Shown here piece after piece: positions 36,331 to 49,243 of a DNA stretch of 64,000 bases. Under the pieces are notes generated by a model that made no database searches, was not told the origin of the DNA, and was given only the letters and a program-made list of their open reading frames with translations. Made by a program: the position numbers and the translations under genes. The stretch spans positions 7,467,001-7,531,000 of the forward strand of contig NC_051096.1 of assembly GCF_901709675.1 (NCBI RefSeq), in the 5' to 3' direction. Position 1 is the stretch's first letter; each line of letters opens with the position of its first letter. Source of the DNA: Syngnathus acus. Lineage: Eukaryota > Chordata > Actinopteri > Syngnathiformes > Syngnathidae.

Positions 36331-37606
36331 GTAAGTGATTTGAATGTGCCAACTGGCTTGTTATTCACGACTACCAACCTGGCCTGCTTTGTCACCGGAA
36401 CCTTTACAAAGATGTTCAAACATGCACATTTGGTCTTTGAGTGGTGATGCAAGAGTCTCCAAACAGTAAAACATAAAAGATCTACACTTACAAAGACAAG
36501 TTCCTGCATTTTTTTCCATCCAATCGTTATTGTCAGACATTCTTTTAGTACAATTTCAATTGTAGACAATTATTATGAATGTGCATAATCTTGGCTTTGG
36601 TCCAAACTGATCCAGATCATACCGTGTAGTGTATAAATAAACTATAGAACAGTGACAATTGAATGCAAAGTCAAATCAAGTATCCAAAAATATATACACA
36701 CAATATAAGATTTAATATGCCCCCCTGTGACATAACAGGAAGGTTTTAAAATTGTCTTTTGGTCGTCCACGTGGGCTTCCTCAGCCGGTTGTTATTTGAG
36801 TTCTTTTAAGAAGTTATGAGGCTAAACTTCTTTTGTCCTTATCACTCCGACTATGCTCAGCTTCATTACTATTTGGAAGTTTGTTATTGTTGTTCGCATG
36901 AAATAAAAAGGTTCCTAGTCGGCACTTGGATCACTTTGGACCAGCTGCTGAGTCAGTGCAAACGTCTAGAACTGCTAAACAGGAACCTGTGGTAACTGTC
37001 CATCGCCACAAAAGTCAACCTAAGAATCTAAGACTGTTGTCACTTCCCATAATTGTCGGAATGCAACAAGAAAAAATTGCACCAGCTGCTTTTTGCCACT
37101 TACTGGAGTAAGCAACAAACTGCTGCTGTTTGTGTCAGAACCACATCTGCATTTTATTAAGAGCTTGTGTTTTGATGTTTTGTTCCCACAAACCTCACAG
37201 GGGGTGATTTAAGTGTGCGTTTCCATGACACGCTCAGCGGGAGGCTGGAATGAACGAAAGAAAAAACACTTTTTGAAGGTTAAGTAAGACAAACAATAAA
37301 AGAGCGTTTGAGATGAGAACTGGAAGCTACGGTCTTGGGTTATTCTCACCGCTGCAACTTTAGAAGCATTTTCCTTGGAAAAGGCAAGTCGAGTTTTTGC
37401 AAAAGGGTGTGTATTTATACGCAAACGTGTGTGTGTGTCACCACATCATGGCTTGGCTTTGGAGCCTCACGTGTTACTGGAAACTGGAGTGAGTCATCAT
37501 TTTCATCAGGGAGGTCGGTGAGCCTCATGGTGGGGTACAGTAAACTTTGACTATGACTGTGATGTCATCACCTCTCATTGTGTTTCTTTTCAGTGCGTGT
37601 GTTGCA

Positions 37607-40600
37607 ATGGCGGAACTACCCTCGGGACTGTTGGAGGCATGCGTGGTGCTCGGGGCCTCCAGCGAGAAGCTCCGAGACCTATACCAGGTATTCATCATGA
37701 ACGTTAAGAAGGATTTTGTTTTGTGTCAATCATTTTAATAGCGTTTCCATTTTTCTTTTGACCAGCTTCATCAACAAAATAAGTTTGTTGAATTTCCCCT
37801 TCTGGATGCAGAGGTTCTGCAGGTCCACATCCCGCCTTTTGTCTCCAAGGAGACCAATTCCAGTCATGTGATTGGTCCTTCCTTTAGCCGTGTGCAGCGG
37901 CGGAGAAGCTACATCAAGAAGGTAATTTAGAATCTTTAAGTATGTTTTTTTTTTTTTTTTTTTTACAACCTTTTGGAACCTTTCGACCACTTGTAGAAGA
38001 AACGGGACCGTGCTCCAGACTCCGCACATAACGGGGAAGCCGCCAATCAGTCGGAGGTATCCTCGGCAACAGAGGACATCAGCGTTCCGAAGGATCTGGA
38101 CCTTATCGCGTTGCCCCAGCTCTGTTTTCCCGGTACCAATGTCCGATCCCTGCGATGACTTATCGGGTGTTGTTTGAAAACCAAACGATTTTCACTTGTT
38201 ATTTTTGCTGGTCAGGTGGTCTGCAGTTGTCCAACGAGCAGAGAGAAGACGCGTATCACTTCCTGGTTTTTACCGACCTTTTGGGGAATCGAACTCACGG
38301 AGTTGTAGCGCAGTACTACAGAGCCGTACAGGTAGGTGCATTTTCCAAGACAAGGTGGTTTGGTTAACAAGTGGTGGTTTCCGATTGGTTGTTTGTGCAG
38401 CCCTATCAGGAAGCTTCCATCCAGAACGGGCATCGTTGGATTTCATCTAAATGTCGTCTTTTCGCTCCCTACGCCGTGTGCGTCATCTCCAAGTTGCCCT
38501 ACTACAACGCCTTGAGGGACTGCTTGTCGTGGTAATACCGCCGAGCGTTGCCATTTTTCAAAGGCCAACGACTGACCCGTCTTCTTGACCTTCTTTTAGT
38601 TTGCTGGTCCAGTTGCGACCCGCCAGACAAGTGGATTTTGCGGAAACCATGAAGGAGTTTTCCGCCAAGTTGTCCCTCGTCCCGTTACCGCCTCCTGGAC
38701 AGCTACACGTGGTCAGAAAACTTTCCGAAAATTGTGGGAGGGCCTAACACGAGTCTTAACATGCGCTGCTGTTTTGGTTAGCAATAGCGTTCAAGTTAGC
38801 CACGCTGTCAAGAAGTACAGTCTGTTTTTTTTACTCAATCTGTTTAACACTCAATCTTTTTGTGTGTTTTCAGTCCTTTAGCCTGCGTCCCCTGCTAGTG
38901 GTTCTCCCATCCAGGGAGAACCAGGACGGCCCCATCATCGACGTGGACTTGCACCTGCCTATGCTGTGTTTCTCACATCCAACACTCCTTCAGGTAACCT
39001 TCCTGGAGTTTGAACTTTAACGCAACAAGAACAGCTAGTGTTGGGCAAGTTATTAAATTGTTGAACACCCCTTTCCTGTTTTTTTTATTGAAACAGATCT
39101 TGTCCTGCCTCCTCCAAGAGCAACGTCTGGTCTTCTTCTCGTCCGACTGGGCCAGACTGACTCTGGTTGCCGAGTGCCTGTTGCTCTATCTGCAGGTCGG
39201 TCATCGAAAAACGAGCAATTGTTTCTCCTAATTCGTATCGCGCTTCCTTTTCCGTCCCAACGCAGCCGCTCACCTGGCAGCACCCTTACGTTCCCGTGCT
39301 GTCTCGAGGAATGCTGGACTTCCTGATGGCGCCCACCGCCTTCCTGATGGGCTGCCACATCAGTCATTTTGAAGAAGTGGCTGCGGTGAGTCCGGAAAAT
39401 CCTCATCCAGACCTCATATGAACTTGAACTCTTTGTTTATTTCCAGGAGACGGAAGGTCTCATCCTGGTGAATATCGACGACGGTATCGTTCAGTCGTCC
39501 TGCGCCGACGACATTGACCTCGCCGTGATTCCTCTGAGCGCAGCCGAGTGTTTTATTTCAAGGTAACAATGTTGAAATGTATCAACGCACAACTGCTTGA
39601 TTGTAAAAGAACTTTGTGTGCGAAGAGCTGAGTCGCTGCAGCTCTACTACGACTTGGAGCTGTGTCACTTGGGATGGCCCACCGACGCCACGGCCATGCA
39701 AGCTCAGCGGCGAATCTGGCAGAGACGACTCAACAAGCAGATCCAAAACATCTGCCTGGAGCTGCTTGTCAACATCTTCAGGCACGTGTCCACCGTATGC
39801 TGGATGTTAAGGGCACGATGTTTGCTTCTATATCCAAATGAAAACAAATCCATCGTGTGTTTTCTACCAGAGAGGTGCAGGACTTTCTAAACCACGAGCA
39901 CAGAGTTTTTAACAGCGAGGAGTTTTTGCGGACCAGGGAGCCAGCAGACCAAGCCTTCTACAAAACGGTACCCAATGAATTACATCAGCATGTCACACAA
40001 AGACTGTCTTTTTTTATTTTGTGTGTGTTCTGCTTTCAGGTTTTAGACACTCACATCTTTCACTCATTCCTGCGAGACAGGCTCAACAGGAAACAGGACA
40101 GCTTCAGCCGCATGGAGCTGAACACGCGCAACCGAGCGCACAGGTGCGTTCGGCAATCGTGGCGATACAATTGCAAAACGCTTTGCGCGTTCAGTCTCAA
40201 AGTCACGGGCAGGAAATGTGTGGATGTGGTCAAAATGCAATTTCTTCGCTTCAGCTTTATCAACTTCCTGACTGACTGTGTGTTGTAGATAAAAGCATCT
40301 TTGTCCTCCTTCTGTGACATTTCGTCGTGCAGGAACCGCGGCGTGACTGAGACGTCCCGGCGTCCGCCCATGTCCGAGTTGTCCCGCACCGGCTACAGCA
40401 GCTACGCCAGCCCGGACCACCGACTCAGCAAGCGGCTGGGGGCCAGCATGCCCAACCTGGACCAGTCGCCCCACGAATCTTTCAATGGCATCAGCCCACT
40501 TCGGCCGGCTTCTCTCCGGAAGATGACCCCCGACTCTGGTGTGTGCGTGTGCGTGCTAGAAAGATGACCTCATGTCAACTGATGAGTTCTTCCTCCTTCA

Positions 40601-43600
40601 TCCCAGGCTTGAAGTTTCCTCAGAAACCCGTGATGGTTTTCCGCCTTCCCGAATTCCCGCCCCCTTTGGCCTATCATTATGTCCAAAATTATTACGCGGA
40701 AATGGTTACGGGTCTGGGCAAGGTCATAAGCGCCACTGCTCCTGATGAAGCCGCCCTGCTGGCCAGGTAATGACAAGATACTTAGTTGACATGTTTAAAG
40801 CTCTTGACGTTTCCCCCCACTTTTGTCCAGGTATCATTACCTGCGTGGTTTAGTCAACACGGTGTCAAACAGGCGTCTGGATGCTTTGGAGGACTTCCAG
40901 AGTCTTTACAAGACCGACTCGGACATCTTCCCTTTGCAGATGGTCAAATCTCTGGTGGACTCGCTGTCGGAATCCGACCGTCTGCAGGTGTTTATTATCT
41001 GCAGAACTTTTCACGTTATGCTTTTAATCCTGTTGACTGTGAATGGATTTGTGGCAGGCGGACAGGCGGCCGGAACTCAAGCGTCTCATCAGCCGCCTCA
41101 AGCGGGAACAGGAACGCGAGCGACACGACAGTAAGCCCGAGGAAGGCACGGTGAAACGTTTCCAGCTGCCCAAAAAGTACATGCAGCTGGACGAGTTTGT
41201 CAAGTGCGTCCAGGAATCGGGGATGGTCAAAGACCAGGGGACCATTTACAGGCTTTTTGACGCTCTAACTGTTGGTAAGTCAAAGTTTATCTCCAAGGAG
41301 TTTCTACCCCGAGGTGAATGATTTGCTCACATTTAAAAAAAAAAATGTATGTAGTCATTTCTATAATATCAGATTCTGATCCATCATGATATTGTATTTC
41401 TTTTCTTTGCACTGCGTGACGCGAGAATTGCTTGGGGCTGTTTCGTAAAGAGCTGCCGCTGTGACCTGACCGCATTCCTTGGCAGTGATTAAAACAAGGC
41501 GAGAAGAAGAGATAAGAGAGACCTGGAGACGGTCAATATTATTCCAGCAGGGGCGGAGTCAGAAATGTCGCCGTAACTCTTTTCTTCTTTGTACCCTGTT
41601 TATTTCGACGGCCCATAAAAGTGGAATTGATTTTGACGCTGTCATTTATTCTCAGCATGTCAGCCCCCGCTTGCTCGAACACAAATGGCTCCTCTTGTTT
41701 GTTTTTCCTCCTAAAGCTACCCGCGAGGAGTCGATACAGGTTTCGATATGACGCGTTCCAATAAAAGAGAAACATGTGTTTCTTTTGTTGTTCATTTTAG
41801 GGCATCAGAAGCAGGTTGGACCCGACTTGTTTCGTGTTTTCTACACCATCTGGAAAGAAACCGAGGCTGAGGCACAAGAGGTGCGTATTCAACACTTCAG
41901 AGAAAAACTATAATTTTTTGCAACAATAGAACAAGTAATTGGTATCTCAGGTATGCTTGCCCGCGTCTGTGTTGGAGCACATCGAACCCAGCGAGTGCGT
42001 CTTCAAGCTCTCCTCCTCGGTCAAGACCAGCCGCGGCGTGGGCAAAATCGCCATGACCCAACGGCGGCTTTTCCTCCTGACCGACGGCCGGCCCGGCTAC
42101 GTGGAGGTGGCGCAGTACAGGGATTTGGAGGTAAAACAAAAAAGGCTATGACAGCCATGCAACAACATGCTTAACTTCTGTGTTTTTCCCTGCAGGAGGT
42201 CAAAGTGTCCTCGGCTCCTTTCTTGCTCCTGCGCATCCCCACCTTGAAGCTGCGCGTGCGGGGTAGGAAGGAGGCCTTTGAGGCCAATTTGAAGACGGAG
42301 ACGGAACTGTGGAACCTGATGGTCAAAGAGATGTGGGCCGGACGGGACTTGGCCGACCAGCACAAGGTAACGCCCAATGTCGGAACGTGTACACAATCGA
42401 CACGCCTAGTCTGTAAACAACAACAATGCAGCTCAGCTTCTGGCTAGCAGGCATCATGGCAAGAGTTTTTATTTTCCCCAGGACCCCCAGTACATGCAGC
42501 AGGCTCTGACCAATGCCTTGCTGATAGACGCCGTCGTGGGCAGCCTTCAGAGCAGCAAGGCCACTTACACCGCCTCCAAGCTGGCTCACTTTGACCGCAT
42601 CAAAATGGAAGGTAGACCCACAACCAAATAAAACCGGTTCCCCAGATGAAATGCTAAACATGATTAGATTACCGATTGTTAAGCGTAGCTATTGTTTGAG
42701 CTCCAAATACTTTCCGCATCAGGTTTGTGTTCTTTCTTTGTGTGTCTCCAGTGCCGATGATGGTTCCCAGGACGACGGCCGAGACGCTCAAGCACAAGAT
42801 TAACCCCTCGCTGGAACTGGCCGCGCCTCGTGCCGTTGACGTTCTTCTCTACACGCCGGGTAAGTGACACAAAACAATTCTGACCTCTGTTATCACATCA
42901 CGGGCGGACACTCCCTCCTCCGTTGACTCTGTGACTTTGGGTCACAATGATCATAGAAACAAGCGCATCATTAAAAAAATACATATCATTGAAACGAGTG
43001 GGTATCTGAATCCTCAAGGATGTTCTTCAGCTGGCATGCGGTGCCACTTAAGACGTCCTTCTGGTGGCAGGCTGGCTCGCTTTGCCATCTGCGTGGGTGA
43101 AAAGAACAAACGTGACCATTGAGAAGATGGCCGCCGGCCTCTCGTTTCAATGTAGGTCACGGAGTTGAATTCCTGGCGCTCGGCCACAGCGCTGCCTCTC
43201 CTCGTGTCAAATAGCAGCTCCCTCCCTCACCGCCAACGTGTTTTGAGTAGAGGACCGTTAACTGAAGCAGGGTGGGGTTGGACCAGCAAATATTTCCATT
43301 TGTCACAGAAGGAGAACATTTTTACAGTTGGATTCCAAAGCAGTTTGGTCTGTCTGTGGTGGTGGTTCATGCTCCTTGTTTGCTGTAAGAAACAAATTTG
43401 CTTAAATTAGTCTGGTACATGGCCCATTGCATTATTTATTGATTTATTTTTTTTAATTATTTTTTTTATAGCGAATCAAAGAGCTCCCGATCGAGATATT
43501 TTTGGTTCCTTTGACATACCAAAAATGTAAACAGGTTAATGCAGTGGTTCCCAAAGTGGGCGGTACCGCCCCCCTGGGGGCGGTGGAAAGATCTGGGGGG

Positions 43601-46525
43601 GCGGTGAGGAAGAAAGGGGCGGTAGGGGGGCGGTAGGGGGGCGGCAGTCGATTTGTACACAACACGCCGCTCTGGCCCAGTCAGATCCGACAGCATAGAC
43701 TACAAAAGTAAAAGCTCAGGTTTGTAATTTCAAGCTTGTAATGTTCAGAATTTTATCTTATAATAAAAACCGCATTCTGGCGGTCAACATCATCTTGAGT
43801 TCAAGTCAACATGAAATTGGGGACTCGCCAGAACGCGCTGTGTTGTGTTGTGTTGTGTTGTGTTGAGCTGGTTAGGGCAGTGGTCCCCAACCACCGGGCC
43901 GCGGACCGGTACCGGTCCGTGGGTCACTTGGTACCGGGCCGCCAAGCCGCACAGAATTTTTTTTTTTTATCGACGATCAATTAATTCAGGTCAAGACACT
44001 CGTCCCGGTCACGTGACATGTTTCCCCAGTCGAGCCCGCAAAGCTAATATGTGGCGACAGGCTAACTAACCAGGCAGTGAAGCATTCAAAACTGCTTCAA
44101 CACATGGAGACCAAGCATCCTGCAATAAAAGACAAACCTTAAATCACTTCGGGTGTCATTGTCTCCGATTACGTCTAGATGGGACCGGCTCGTTTCTGAG
44201 AAACAAACTCAGTGCTCCCACTAATTCAACGTAATGGTAATGATATTATAAATGTATTATTTATTTATTTATATAAATGTATTATTTATTTATATAAATG
44301 CCTTGGGGGGGGGCGCTAGGAATTCACTGGGGAGCCAAAGGGGGCGCCAGTCTGCAAAAGTTTGGGAACCACTGGGTTAATGTGACCTTCTGCAGGTGAA
44401 GTCGTTTTAGGTCTATGCAAATTCAAAAGGAATTTTCAAAAGAAGGGCGGCAGATATGTTTGTTTTGTAACATACCAGGATCATACCTTCTCATTCGCTA
44501 TCGTGACAGACGCCGGTCACACATTGGTGATAAAAGTATGGTCAGATAAGCAAGTGTGTGTTTGTTTCAGGTCAACTGTGGGTGTCTGTGAGCGGTGGCA
44601 AGGTGATGGTGTTTGACGCCTCCAGCTGGTCCCTCACGCACACTTGTCAAGTCGGCAACGCCAAATTGGTAAAAACGTACAAAATGCACCCAAATGACAG
44701 CAAAAAGAAAATACACGCAAACTGATTCAAAAAAATGTCCTCATCTGCAAAACGTGTTTGCAAACGGCAGATGGAAAGGAATGTCCACGTAACAAATTGC
44801 TAATGTTGTTTGACCTCCTGAGTACCTTGTGTTACCGGGCAGACTTGGGCCGTTAAACAGGCATGCCACTGACAGCAGCCACGCATAAACATGTTTTCCC
44901 CCCATTAACTTTGGCCTCTTCCTTCAACGTGTTTTATGCCTCCGCCGTCTCGCTGAACTTCATTCACATGACACGCGTTACCTTGGCGCGACGCTTCCTT
45001 AAACCTGCAAGGTAGATCATTCATCTGTGTTGAAGTTGAGTCATTTTATAAACCAAGAGAGTCTAAAGTCCGGCAAAGCACATTCAACCCTTCTGTTATG
45101 TTGCGTGTCAAACTGATCACTTTTTTGTTCAACTTAGCCCCGCAATGAAGTTTCCTCTGCTCAAAATGAATGACTGCTAAATTGTAGTGGAACTGTGGGA
45201 CATCACTGCCACCTAGTGGAGACATTGAGGAAGTACATAATGTGCTGCTGTTTATATTCCGTGTCTCATCATTCCCTTGGTTCAGAACTGCATGCTAGCC
45301 GTAGACCAAGACCAAGTGTGGATGGGCTCAGAGGATTCCGTCATCTACATCATCAGCATGGTGGCCATGGTCTGCAACAGACAGCTGACGGATCACAGGT
45401 CCGAGGTGACCGGACTTGCTCTGGACACGGACAAATACAGGTGAACCCATGCTGGCAAAATGCAGAGTTCTGAAAGGTGCTACATGTTCTATAACAAAGG
45501 ATTTTGACATCATCATCTGATGTTCTTGCAGTCAAAAGGTGGCGTACTCCTGCAGTGCCGAGGGAACCGTCATGGTGTGGGATGTTTCCACACTGCAGGT
45601 GAGATTTTATTCCGAAAAATGTGCAAAGATTTTTTTGACTGGTGAGCTCGATTTTTTTAAAATATGAGCGCCCCTACAAACAATAAGTGAAGAACTCACA
45701 GTGGGTCTCCTTGTTTCCTCCCTAAAATCTCAATCACATTGTGTGTCAGGTGAAGAAGAGCTTTCACCTGTCCTGTGACCGCCTGCACTCGGTGCACAGC
45801 TTCAACGTGATCCTGTGGTGCTGTAAGTGTCTCAGTGCTTCAAAAAGCCAGCCAATGAAATGAATCCAGCTCTCGCTCTCTTTCTCACCTCCTCCTCCAG
45901 GTTCCAGGGACAGCATCATGGAGGTGTGGAGGAACGGCTCTTTAAAGCACCGTCTGAACTTGCCCGAGCAACACAAAGGCTCTGCGGCCACATTCAGCGC
46001 TGTGCTGTTGTTACCTGAGGTAATACACAGGTCCTGATTTGCAAGCATTTTTCTTCATAGTTTAGACTTAAAAGTGAATGTGTATGTGTGCGTCAGAGGG
46101 AGGAAGTGTGGAGCATATGCGTGGATTCCGGACAAGTTTGCATTTGGCATACCAAGGATGCATCAAAGCCCTACCACCGGGTGGCGCTACAGGACTGCAC
46201 TGGATGTCACTGCATGATTAGAGTGAAAAACCAGGTCAACACACAAACATATCGTCCAAAAAAAAAGAAGACTCTTTCTGTGCGCTTGCGATCATCGAAG
46301 GCAGTGACACAAAAATGCTTCCCTCCAAAGGTGTGGATCGGCGCAGTCGGCCGCTCGTCCAGCAAAGGGAAGGTGTACATCCTGGATGCCGAGCGCCGGC
46401 AGGTCCTCAAGGAACTGCACGGCCACAGCGACAAGGTGACGGCGCTGTGCTCGGCCGAGGACCGCTACGTGCTCAGCGGCGCCGCCAAGCATGATGGGAA
46501 GATCGCCATCTGGAAGGTGGAGTAG
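37607..46525 (+). CDS. dennd3: DENND3, DENN-domain RAB12 GEF with C-terminal WD40 repeats
   Basis: DENND3 activates RAB12 in endosome recycling and starvation-induced autophagy. Twenty-nine coding exons encode 1265 aa in continuous phase. They end at 37687, 37921, 38132, 38331, 38531, 38711, 38993, 39195, 39385, 39562, 39781, 39967, 40143, 40538, 40766, 40987, 41274, 41880, 42130, 42366, 42611, 42859, 44668, 45440, 45598, 45822, 46019, 46234 and 46525. They start at 37607, 37766, 37997, 38216, 38401, 38600, 38874, 39097, 39266, 39447, 39626, 39871, 40040, 40333, 40607, 40831, 41058, 41801, 41951, 42196, 42482, 42752, 44571, 45286, 45532, 45750, 45901, 46097 and 46331. It begins [20 protein letters not shown]. 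uDENN, DENN and dDENN span about residues 60-500 ([40 protein letters not shown]). A Ser-rich linker follows, and WD40 repeats occupy about 985-1265, ending [10 protein letters not shown]. Human is 1198 aa. The boundary at 38708/38711 and the GC donor at 39782 are the least certain. Confidence 0.95.
43542..44374. mobile_element. hAT-type element, composite/nested, with 8-bp target duplication
   Basis: The element starts cagtggttcccaaagtgg and ends with the inverse (..tttgggaaccactg). It is flanked by a perfect 8-bp direct repeat GGTTAATG (43534-43541 and 44375-44382), the hallmark of hAT transposition. A second hAT-like terminus (cagtggtccccaaccaccgg) begins inside at 43878, pointing to a nested or chimeric structure. 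At 44062-44138 a short frame reads [20 protein letters not shown], resembling the BED zinc finger of ZBED5-like hAT transposases, but no complete transposase remains. It lies within dennd3 intron 22. Confidence 0.85.
43839..43864. repeat. (TGTTG)n pentanucleotide microsatellite
   Basis: Five tandem gtgtt units are directly visible inside the hAT composite, immediately before its internal terminus. Confidence 0.8.
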
Positions 46526-48439
46526 CAAGTGTTGTTTACAATCGGTGGCTCCTCATGTGACAAGTATGGAGCAAGCGCAGTTTTATGTGGAGGCTTTTGT
46601 AAGCTAGCCTGTCCTCCAGCTGTGAATTCATTCAGTTTATTGGAACATTTTATTCTGCTCGGGAGTTTTGCATTCATGGCGCCTCTTTGGTCGCTAAAAG
46701 ATACTATAAACCTCGCATGAACCCAGTCACAAGTTATTGACCGCTAATATGAACAATACGATTTCACTTTATCGCTGCCTGTAAAAAAAAAAGCATTTTT
46801 TCCCCCCAACTCTGTCATTGCATTGAAATGCAAAATGGGGAAGATATTGAGTCAACAACTTCAGAACATATTGTTGCAGAACTAATGGCCGCTTTTGCTT
46901 CTGTTCTGGCTGCAGTGCAGAGTTGACACTTTTGACTTTTATAATGATCAGCTTTTTTAAAAAAGAAATACCTCACTTTTGCATCAAAGGAACAAAATCC
47001 AATAGTCAGATATGGCATTTCTGAGAACTCTTCATGGGAAGATTTTCCATCCTTTACTTCTATGAAGGAATGCAGATGAACCAAAGAAAAACAAACAACA
47101 ATCACTTTAAGGTCATAAGAGGCCTCAAACATGATCGTATTATATCTCACTATTTAATCTGTACTGTAGATACATAGGCATTTTTTGTATTCTGTACATT
47201 GAGTTTTTAACTGCAATATAATGGCACTTTCTGTTGCGGGGGAAAGAAATTGAACACATTTGTACTGTTCTTGTTTTTAATGTGATGCTTTGTTCGAAGG
47301 TATTCATAAGTACTTGAGCTCTTTTTAACAGTAAACGCATTATGTGCAACATCAACACTTGAAAACGTGCATTTGTTGTTTGTTCACCACATTCACCAGA
47401 GGAGGGCGCTGTTGCTATTCTTTGTAAACGCTATCAAAAAAGTGGCCGAGGAAAACATTAGCTCCTCACCAGAGACCTTCAAGTTTTTGTACAATGTGTA
47501 CAATTATTGAAATGAATTACCTATTTAAATTGTTCTTCAAATTAATTTTAATTGACTTGCATACTACTGCCCCTATATGAACTTCTATGACTTGGACGTT
47601 TGGCTGGGTGAAGATTTGCCATTTTGACGACACTGTCTAAAAGGTAAGCAGTCTTTTTCCATGCATTGACTGATTATTGCAGTTATATAAAAGTGGCAGA
47701 ACCTGTTTAATCCCACACCCCTTCACTGGTCTGGTAAGATAAGTGAGGTTTCTGTTCTGACACTCTTTAATCGGTTGCCTTTTAATCCACAGAGCTTTAC
47801 TCACATGAGGGGAGGCACAGGTTTACGGGAAGCGCAAACACATTTGCACTCTTTGAGCAACATCAAAACAAAACAAAAATCTCCACAACTGTTTGCACTG
47901 TTGAACAAGACAAGTTATTTAGAATTTGCAAAAGAAATGATAGCCTTCGTGAGAAAGGAGCTCATTGCAACAATATGTCAATTGTGCACTGACCATGTTT
48001 GCTGCAAATTGTTGCTTTCAAGCAGAAGCGTGAAGGTTTTTTGCTTGCACAAACTGGTATTGCCACGAAATTGAATGCAGACCTTCAATGAGGATGAACT
48101 AATAATGCATATGCATTATTGCACATATGTGCAACCCATAGAGCTTTGTCCATCTGGTTGTTAGTCACAAGGCTTCTTTGTATTTAATGGGGGAACAGAG
48201 GGAAGTGAAAATATCCTTTTTTTGAGGCGTTTTTAAAAGGGGACCATTTATTTGCAAGATGCCTGTAAAAATGAATGTCATGATCGAAATGATATTTTCT
48301 TAAATGCTTTGCACATATAATGATTCTTTTGTGACATAACATGGCTTTATGACGCTCGAGGATCGCTACTTGCTGCAATACGAAGGTTAAAACATTGCGT
48401 CAAGATTTCGAGCTTGTTTGTGTTCCTCCGGCTGTAGGC
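46526..48439. other. dennd3 3' UTR and intergenic region
   Basis: No canonical AATAAA was found in the first 900 nt after the dennd3 stop codon, so the 3' end of the transcript cannot be placed. The region is AT-rich. Open frames of up to 111 codons (for example 46815-47150 minus) match nothing recognisable and lack coding character. Confidence 0.45.
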
Positions 48440-48659
48440 CCCGCCCCGTTTTATGCAAAACGCCTGTGACGTCGACGGAAGCCGCCGCGACGTATGCTTC
48501 TTCCGACATGACTTTAAAGGCGCATTTGAAACCTTTGCGTTGCAGTTCAGAGTCGCGGCCAGTCGGTGCCATCGCGACGCAAGAGCAGCGGGAGCTAAGC
48601 CGACCCACGGAGGACACCACCACCACCACGCAGGCGGCGGCGAGACACAAACCGGCGAG
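48440..48659 (+). other. slc45a4: Probable first (non-coding) exon and CpG-rich promoter of slc45a4
   Basis: A markedly GC- and CpG-rich stretch (gtgacgtcgacggaagccgc; gcaggcggcggcgagac) ends in a strong donor, GGCGAG then gtgagtcc at 48660. It is the only CpG-island-like sequence between dennd3 and slc45a4 and lies on the right strand for slc45a4. The transcription start is not resolved. Confidence 0.5.
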
Positions 48660-49187
48660 GTGAGTCCAATCGAACCGCGGGGAGGTCTTGGTTGGTTTGG
48701 AAGCTTTTTGTGGCCGCTGCCGAGGCTCCTGCCGGCGGCTGCAGCATCTCAGATTGCTGGTGCAGTAAGTGGAGGGGGGGGGGGAGCAGCAGAGGAGATC
48801 GTTTATTGTATTAAAAAGAAAAAACATTTCCAACGAGGCAATTCACCTTTCCCCTTTTTAATGACATTGAAAGTGCACTCAAGGGGATTAGCTGTACACT
48901 CATCCTTTTTCACATCTTTGTTAGCAACTTCACCACACAGGTGACAGGAGAAGCAACAAAGTCGTGTGATTGGTGAATTTCATGTTAACACTGGTTATTT
49001 CAAGTGAATACTTTGTTGCTTTTAGTGTGTGAGCTAATTGGCTGGAGAGAATCGATGTTTGCGTGCTGGCAAGTGGTGAAACGTTGGTGTGCCAACTGCT
49101 GCATTAGGCTGACCGCACTGCACAAGCTTGGCAGTCTTGTGTTGTCTGTTTGTTGTCTTACTTCCTTTTGTGTGTGTTTGCATGCAG

Positions 49188-49243
49188 GTGCACGACGACA
49201 GCTCGCACGAAACAACATTAATGAAGCTTTCCGAGCCTTTTTG
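49188..49243 (+). other. slc45a4: Probable second 5' exon of slc45a4, with possible upstream start codon
   Basis: A 56-nt exon candidate has a polypyrimidine-preceded acceptor (gtttgcatgcag) and a good donor (TTTTTG then gtgagttg). It contains ATG at 49221. Joined to the acceptor at 56031, that ATG is in frame with the conserved SLC45A4 start, adding about 29 residues ([20 protein letters not shown]..). The ATG context is weak (T at -3), so it may equally be leader sequence. Confidence 0.4.
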
